Shown here: positions 57,859 through 64,000 of the stretch, piece by piece
Layout of the letters: each line of letters opens with the position of its first letter
How positions within the stretch are numbered: the first letter of the stretch is position 1
Assembly (NCBI GenBank): GCA_029204225.1
Contig: MU832652.1
Location: 1-64,000 of the forward strand
Source of the DNA: Diphasiastrum complanatum
Taxonomy: Eukaryota; Streptophyta; Lycopodiopsida; Lycopodiales; Lycopodiaceae
Reading direction: 5' to 3'
DNA length: 64,000 nt
Position numbers and translations under genes: made by a program
The notes under the pieces: generated by a model
What the model was told of the DNA's origin: nothing
Databases searched by the model: none
Seen by the model: the letters and a program-made list of their open reading frames with translations, nothing else

Positions 57859-58468
57859 CCTCTTCTTTAATGATTTTATAAAATATATGCAATAAACTTG
57901 TAATTAAATTCAATAGAAAAGTTGTCACAACCTCACTCTACAATAATAAGTTGGAAGCAAAACATAAGACAACAATATCTGATCAACAAAGAATGGTGAT
58001 CAACGAGAACATTACAGGAAAAATTATTCTTTCATTACATGTAGCCAAAGATTTGCACTGACTATCAAGGGATTCATGGAGCATGACACTCGATGAAGTA
58101 TCACACATGATCTTCATTTTTAGGACATAAATGTTTAAGTAGGGATAGTGTCATGTCTTGCATGCAATTAGCGCATGTGCTAAATAATAGGTAATGCTAA
58201 ATATAGTCATGGTGCTAAATTAGACTATAATTAGTCAATAGGATAGTTAATAAAATGGTTTGAACAACTATGCTATGTTTGTAAATAGAGCAACTTGTAA
58301 TAATGGTTATAAGGCACAAGATAGTCAAATAAATTCCCAAACTTAAAGTGCAGGCATAAAGAACCATTGTAAATAGAGCTATAATTTTCAATGATATATA
58401 TATTGAAGCTCAAAACCCAATGTATGTCTACTATACATTGCTATATCCCATACAATAGGTCACAAATG
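57859..58468. other. Intergenic DNA, no gene seen
   Basis: AT-rich. It may include old copia sequence upstream of the RT remnant. Confidence 0.45.
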
Positions 58469-59250
58469 GAAGATCCATCAAATGGATGTAAAGCTTGCTA
58501 ATCTAAATGAAAATCTGAAAGAGAAAGTGTATATGCTCCAACCACAAGGCTTTGTTATGGAAGGGCAAGGGGACAATGTGTGCAAGCTATGAAAGGCACT
58601 ATTTGGCCTCAAACAAGCACCACAAGCATGGTATGGATGCATTGAAAATTGCTTTATTTGCAACAATTTTGTGAGAACTACTTTAGATCCCAATTTGTAC
58701 AAATGGGAATAGTGTCATTTTGGTAGTGCTTATATTGATGAAATTATTATCACTGGAAATGAGCAAGATCTTGTAAATACCAACAAAACCCATTCATGCA
58801 AATAGTTTGAGATGATGGATCTAGATCTTATACATTATTGTCCAGGGGCAGAAGTGTGGCAAAATGCACATGATATCAAACTTTCTTAAAATAAAAATAT
58901 TTATGAAACTCTAAAGTGATTTCATATGTTTGATTGCAAGTCATTAACTACACCTAGTAAGGTTGGTAAGGGTTATCATGCATTCATGGTAGTGGTCTAG
59001 TTGGTGTCACATTGTTTTGCTAGTTGAAAGCATCATGTATCTTACCATCACATGGCCTGATTTTTTTTTTTTCTATTGTGAGTTTGGTTAATCAGTTTAT
59101 AGCAACCCCCATGATGGATCATTAAAAAGTAGCAAAAAATAAAATCTAAGATATGTGAAGGAAACACCTAATTTTGGTCTGGTTTATTTGAGACAATATG
59201 ATTTTCCTAAATAGCAAGGACACCAACTTTATTTGTTTGCAAGGATTTAT
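58469..59250 (+). pseudogene. copia-3 reverse transcriptase remnant
   Basis: Frame-shifted but recognisable copia RT: IHQMDVKLANLNENLKEKVY, LQPQGFV, KALFGLKQAPQAWY, then YIDEIIITGNEQDLV in place of YVDDLIITG. Past an interruption, SIVSLVNQFIATPMMDHKV-type sequence corresponds to the end of the RT domain. Stops are frequent and the catalytic YVDD reads YIDE. No LTR is found. Confidence 0.75.
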
Positions 59251-59976
59251 TAGATGAGACTTTGTCAGATCTCATGGATCAAGGCTGGGACAGTAAAACA
59301 AATAATGATATAGAATGCAGGATAAAAAGGTCGTCAATGATCTTCTGTTATCATATCGAAAAAAAAATGCTCAGTCTCACATGTAGCTATCAGAGATACA
59401 AGAAAACTACCAGCACATGGCTACCACTAGATCAAGACTTTGAACTAAATGGTCACACAGACCGAAAGGAGATAAGCATCATACACAATGAGGAATTTTT
59501 TACTATGGTTGAGGTGGAAGAGCATTGGATGCTTGATTTTATCAAAGCAGAGCTCATTCTATTACATACCAATCTACCGACTTATTTTAGATTCATCATC
59601 AATGGAAGACTCGTAAGTACTCTATGTTTAATGCCATTTCAAAATAGTACAAACTAAAGGAAAATGATTTGCAATGGCATGTTCACTAATATTTGTCCTG
59701 TCACAAATGTGAAAAAGACAGGAGCTAGTAACATGCTACAAAGGTCTATCTACAACAATCAACATTGTGGAAAAACAATAGCTTCAAATAAAATTCAGCA
59801 AAATTTGTGTATAGACTCTTTCATTCAATAAATGAAAGCCCAAGTTGGGCATTAGTACATGTATTTTGGGTTCCCAAATTCAATAAAATGGAGCTGCATT
59901 TGATATATAAATGTATATTCTCCTATCAATTCTATACATTTTCAATCTATATTTGTTCAATGATATCTATATTTTT
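59251..59976. other. Copia-3 tail or intergenic DNA
   Basis: An open stretch at 59262-59657 may be the decayed RNase H region of copia-3, but key motifs are not visible. The rest holds nothing I recognise. Confidence 0.35.
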
Positions 59977-61288
59977 CTAATCTTTATTTAGTATAATAAC
60001 ATCATCCGGTGCGCCATCATCAACAGGGGGAAGCCTTACCCTCACCAATAGCTCAGGATCATTTCTTGCCTAAATACGTACACCTGGGGTGTAGTGTATT
60101 CAGGAAGTTTAAACTACAATATAGAATATTCACGTACTAGTTACGGTTAGAAAATCTCTAGAATAGAAAAATGAATCACGATTCCAAAACCAAGAATAAA
60201 GAAAAGTAATTACCTTTGAAATATCAACATCTTGTTGAAGGATGAACCACTCAAAAAACAACTTTTCACTGTACAAAGTGTACCACCCACATCTGAATGA
60301 ATCATTTGCTGGGGTGACTGCAAAAAGTTCAGCACACAAGACATCAATAATGGAAAACCACACAATAATAAGAACACATTATATTATTGATTTCAAAATG
60401 CTAATGAGAAGGACAGACTTTACCTACAAACTGATGATATCTCATTCAGTTGCATGGGGAGTCTCTGGTGGAATGTATTTACATACAATCGGCAAGATTG
60501 AGTCAATATCCTTATGTGTATTACCAGCCAAATTTATCTTTACACAAAAAAGTTTAATAAAATTATCTATAGATCTCCTAATAATAGAGATTGGATTTAA
60601 ACTCCAGTGCTCACTACAAAATAAAATAGAAAGTCCATTAGTTGCAATTCTGAGAAATATTTCAAATGATATTGCCAATGATAAAGCTATAAACAAGAAG
60701 AAGCATATAATTGACTTACTTGTAGTGATAAGGCACCAATAGATATTTTGTAATTGGTGTGCATCCACTAAACAGACATTGTGACAAATTACCGTTTTTC
60801 TCCTTACTTGCCTGAAGGAAAAAATTATTGAGCACCAAAATTTCACTCGATGAATCTCTTGCAATGTCAAATTGCAAGAGTGTGACCCCAGAGTCTATCA
60901 CAGGATCGCTGATAGAAGCTCGTCTATTTTTCAGATCCAAACAATCAATAACCCTATAATTTATACTAAAATCAAGTTTCTCTAATCTAAAATAAAATGA
61001 AACTCCAATTCTGTCTACAGCATCAGATATTTGACTCTCAGATTTAAGAGATTCATCAGAATCTATATATGTATAAAAAACTATAAAAGAAGGAGGAGGT
61101 GGATGAAAAGTATCCACAGGAATAATTGGATTATCCAAAATGGTTGTAGCTATGTTTACAACCGAATCCAGTGTAGCAGTATCTACATTATCTACAGAAA
61201 GAGACTCTGGATTAACAACCCTTCTTACTTTCTTCAGAGCTCTCTTGGGGGCTGGCTGCTTCCTAGCCTCTTGGTAGGGAGGTTTGTC
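59977..61288 (-). CDS. Unrecognised multi-exon gene (candidate)
   Basis: Four minus-strand exons join in phase through GT-AG introns: 61288-60720, 60649-60525, 60317-60214 and 60069-59977, ending in TAG. The first three donors are GTAAGT, GTAATA and GTAATT. The product is about 296 residues: a basic start (APKRALKKVRR), an acidic middle (YIDSDESLKSESQISDAVDR), then RASISDPVIDSGVTLLQFDI, CSEHWSLNPISIIRRSID, FRCGWYTLYSEKLFFEWFIL and RVRLPPVDDGAPDDVIILNK. I recognise no family, signal peptide or membrane segment. A CENH3-like ORF lies directly upstream on the same strand and may belong to the same transcript. The exon structure is my inference. Confidence 0.45.
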
Positions 61289-61350
61289 CTATCTAATGGA
61301 TCGGGTCTAGGAGCAGCAGCTGGCTCACACATATGTAATTTTGAATATCT

Positions 61351-61833
61351 ATCTCTCATCCTGTATAGCAGCTGAAAATCTTTAGGCATTATCGTAACTC
61401 ACTTGGCATGTATGGCGAGAAAAAATGAGTCCTCAAAAAAGAGGCTCTCATAATCCGCATCAACCTCCTGAAGGCACTGAAGTGCCCCGGGTGTGAACCT
61501 AACTATACTACCGAGATCTAACCTAGTGATAGGGCGGACAACACAGTAAAATCGTGCTTTGGGAATCAGGAGTTGGGTGGATTTTTTATATTTGCAAATA
61601 TCATATAGGCACCTGCTACGATTGCGTTTTCTAGTTCGTCTGGGAGGATTAATGGGAACGGCAGGATCTGAGGAAGTACCAAGAGAGAAAACTCTCTCTT
61701 TTTTTACTTTCTCCTGTCCATACTGGTAGTCAAAGGGATATCGGACTTGTGTGCAAGAAGTAAGATATGACGGAAACGAGTGTAATGGTGGTTGCAGAGG
61801 AGCGATATGTACGGATATATCGCTTCTATGCAC
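61351..61833 (-). pseudogene. CENH3-like histone H3 variant with in-frame stop
   Basis: On the minus strand PPRRTRKRNRSRCLYDICKY is followed by KKSTQLLIPKARFYCVV, ITRLDLGSIVRFTPGALQCL, FEDSFFLAIHAK, then VTIMPKDFQLLYRMRD. This is an H3 histone fold. LLIPKA in place of canonical H3 LLIRKL, a longer loop 1, and MPKDFQL favour centromeric H3. One TGA (61399-61401) stands where Arg is expected after HAK. The fold is intronless here, suggesting a retrocopy. The upstream tail from the ATG at 61833 is not histone-like and overlaps local repeats. Confidence 0.65.
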
Positions 61834-61980
61834 AAGGGGGATAACAAGTAAAAAGCAGATAGAAGAGGGTCACACAAGAGCGATATGAGGAGGTACAGTG
61901 TATCGGATCTGTGTGCATGAATGGTAGTAGGCAGAAAGGCACATAAACTAGCATCACACAAGAGCGATATGCAAAAAGAT
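61735..61980. repeat. Interspersed GAGCGATATG / CATATCGCTC words
   Basis: CACACAAGAGCGATATG occurs at about 61873 and 61956, with variants GGATATCGGACTTGTGTGC, GGAGCGATATGTACG and TATATCGCTTC between. Similar words recur near 62460-62600. Confidence 0.6.
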
Positions 61981-62035
61981 GGAGAAATGTTTTTGAAAAA
62001 AACTGCCTCGGGGTCAAGGACTTTAATCAAAATTG

Positions 62036-62370
62036 TTCACACGTGAGACCGCATGTCTTGTCGCACATGCGAACTGTCAGTTCATGAGATTTTGCCAATT
62101 GTCATCTCATCCATGCAATGATCGCGTGACATGTGTCCAGATGTCAGGTCACACGTGTGTTGTCGTATGGTGCAATAAGGAGATGACACATGGCACGTTT
62201 CCAACCAATGACCTCGTGACATATGTCCAACAATCAGATCACACGTGTGTAGTCGTACGGACCATTAGGAAGGCGTGTCGTATTGCATTTTCTACCAATG
62301 AACTCCTGACACATGTCAACACGTGTCCAACAGTCAGATCACACGTGTAGTCGTACAAACCATTAGGGAA
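62036..62370 (+). repeat. ~90-100-bp tandem repeat with G-box cores
   Basis: At least three degenerate units carry TGACAYRTGTCC followed by TCAGRTCACACGTGT and GTCGTACG. The TCACACGTGT cores lie at 62149, 62239 and 62339. Exact CACACGTGTG occurs at 62150-62159 and 62240-62249. The array separates the divergent minus- and plus-strand ORFs. Confidence 0.8.
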
Positions 62371-62632
62371 TAGACATGTGTTTGTTTGACCGTTGACCTA
62401 TACATGTGAAAAAATTGCCTACCGATTAAGTTTTTACTTTTTTTTCTCGATTTCTGAGGTATATTGCTCTTGTGCACACTATTTGTAGTATCTATTGTTG
62501 CTAGTCTTCTACCTGCGCACTAGTGTGATATCCAAACTGGATTTTCCATACATATAGCTCATGTGCACGTTCTTTACAATCTCTTTTTTCCTGTCTGCAT
62601 ACCCCATGCACAGAAGTGATATTTGTTTGAAA

Positions 62633-63852
62633 ATGATGGCGTCGTCCTCGGGATCTAGTCGAGTGCATTTCTTATTGAATTTGGAATTACTGAGAACTTA
62701 GACTACTTTCACATGCTATTTCTCCCATATCTACATGTTTTCAAGACTATGCAGCCTAATTCTGAAGTATTTTATGAACACTATGTTAGATTCAAGGATA
62801 TAGTCAGTATACTTGTTATCTCCATAGGTCCTCTCTCGTTCATGGATTTTACTGATCTTGTTCATTTCCTTCCGTTGTTCAAGCAGATACTAGATAGGAT
62901 GTTTACTAGATTGTTTCAACAAATAAGATGCACTACAATGTGTCATGTCTATAAGAGGAAATGTCATTTTGTTGAATACCAGACTAGTTTCATACTTTTT
63001 CTGCTAGTTTAGATCTCAGATGATGAGGAAGTTGTTGTTTCTGATCTTCAGATGATCTCATCCTCAGTTCCATCATCCTTTAAAGACATTAGTCATTCCT
63101 TATCGACACCCCTGATAAGGATAGTGATTTCCTTGATGTTGATACTGAAGTGCTTTGGGATTCTTTCATTGACTCTAATATCACTGCTGATGAATCAATG
63201 TTTGGAGATGAATCGAAATATTTTTTTTAATTTGCCTATGTATCATATAAATGATGATGTACTACAGTTGATTTGTGTAAGTTTTTTGACTATCGTGAGG
63301 ATGAGGTGCTTTGTTTACTATCCGGCACAATTTTTGAATTCTTCGACATTGTAGATTTTGAAACCGAAGACCTGGTGCCTGAAATTGATTATGATGATGC
63401 AGATGGACTTATGACCGATGAAGAATGCATGACGAAAGCTTTATCAAATTTTGTTGAGCATGGACGAAGCATGCCATCTGATGAAGAATGCATGGCATCT
63501 CAATCCCAGATGGGCTTCCCTCATCTATCATTAATGCATTTTACAGATGATTCTTCTTTAGTAGGCGGTCATAATATTGATCATCCGGATTTGGTCGCTG
63601 CCGATGATGAAAAATGTATAAGTATTTTAACTTTATTGCTTAAGAATGTTGTTATCTTCTGAATATGACTTGTTTTTTTTTTAGCTCTTATTTTCTATTG
63701 CAGGATGCACTCATAATTGATGGCTTTGCTGCGAGACGAGGTGGTTTCAAACAACATGCTTCCTCGTTCCAGAGGGATAGTGGACTTGGCCACTATCTGA
63801 GGCATTTTTCAAAGAATGAGATCTGTATTGTGCCCATTCGAAGTTCATTCTA
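62633..63852 (+). pseudogene. Decayed acidic ORF, unknown function
   Basis: Open segments switch frame several times between MASSSGSSRVHFLLNLEL at 62636 and the TAG at 63852. Readable parts include SDDEEVVVSDLQMISSSVPS, LDVDTEVLWDSFIDSNIT, CKFFDYREDEVLCLLSG, and two copies of a DEECM motif (TDEECMTKAL and SDEECMASQS). A last segment after TTGCAG (63703) reads DALIIDGFAARRGGFKQHAS to a stop. The product is strongly acidic. I do not recognise it. A pseudogene is likelier than a working gene, although splicing could remove some breaks. Confidence 0.35.
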
Positions 63853-64000
63853 GTTGGGGAGACACTAATAATGGTTGTTAATGCTTTATCATATTACTTA
63901 GGAGGACATAAATTTGTTAAAACAAATAAGATCATTTTTGTCAAGAGATTTTATGTTTTGAACATTCTAGGTTTTACTAATGAGAATGTTTCTTTAAGGA

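Noticed and set aside
59262-59657. 131-codon ORF as an independent gene
   Set aside because: It follows directly on the copia-3 RT remnant and is more likely decayed RNase H sequence, although the key motifs are not visible.
61031-61375. 114-codon plus-strand ORF opposite the histone-like region
   Set aside because: The minus strand carries the histone fold and phase-consistent exons; the plus-strand frame has no recognisable content.

Overview
This window looks like nuclear DNA from a land plant with a large, repeat-rich genome. It is AT-rich and dominated by decayed Ty1/copia and Ty3/gypsy LTR retrotransposons. It holds one well-supported host gene, whose second intron has grown to about 23 kb of nested transposons. 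Introns of that size are best known from gymnosperms, ferns and lycophytes. The sequence alone does not fix the species, and no prokaryotic, plastid or mitochondrial gene block is present.

Layout. Positions 1-13275 hold pieces of one copia family (copia-1), interleaved with a gypsy gag fragment (about 1090-2697) and the 3' end of an Athila-like gypsy element (8461-9566). The two copia-1 LTRs face each other, and the pol gene is cut at the start of reverse transcriptase, so the element looks rearranged. Positions 13352-15868 (minus) carry a long degenerate coiled-coil ORF that I do not recognise ('family X'). A second, truncated copy lies at 54421-54942 (plus). A second copia element (copia-2, 16057-19735) sits just upstream of the first copy. 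Positions 20740-21330 hold a cluster of GGAAGG/CCTTCC hairpins and short tandem repeats.

Positions 22031-46085 (plus) are the AP-4 adaptor complex sigma subunit gene in four exons: 22031-22171, 22443-22529, 45518-45586 and 45951-46085. Together they encode 143 residues. Intron 2 contains two members of one gypsy family in opposite orientation (22918-26525 plus, 32095-41866 minus). The minus member is itself interrupted by a non-autonomous LTR element (34563-40407). The intron also holds a mitochondrial-carrier gene fragment, a perfect 98-bp palindrome and several microsatellites.

Positions 46086-57860 are mostly intergenic. They contain a 100-bp tandem array with tRNA-like promoter boxes, a segmental duplication in which one copy carries a 108-bp insertion, the second family X copy, and an Athila-like element with matching ATAAA flanks and a collapsed 5' LTR. 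Positions 58469-59250 are a copia RT remnant. Positions 59977-61833 (minus) hold a CENH3-like histone-fold ORF with one in-frame stop, followed by four exons of an unrecognised gene that join in phase through GT-AG introns. Positions 62633-63852 (plus) hold a decayed acidic ORF of unknown function.

Only AP4S looks like an intact gene. The unrecognised minus-strand gene near the right end is the best candidate for something new. Most nonsense codons I could interpret in the repeats fit C-to-T change at CAG (CHG) or CGA (CG) sites, as expected for methylated, silenced plant DNA.
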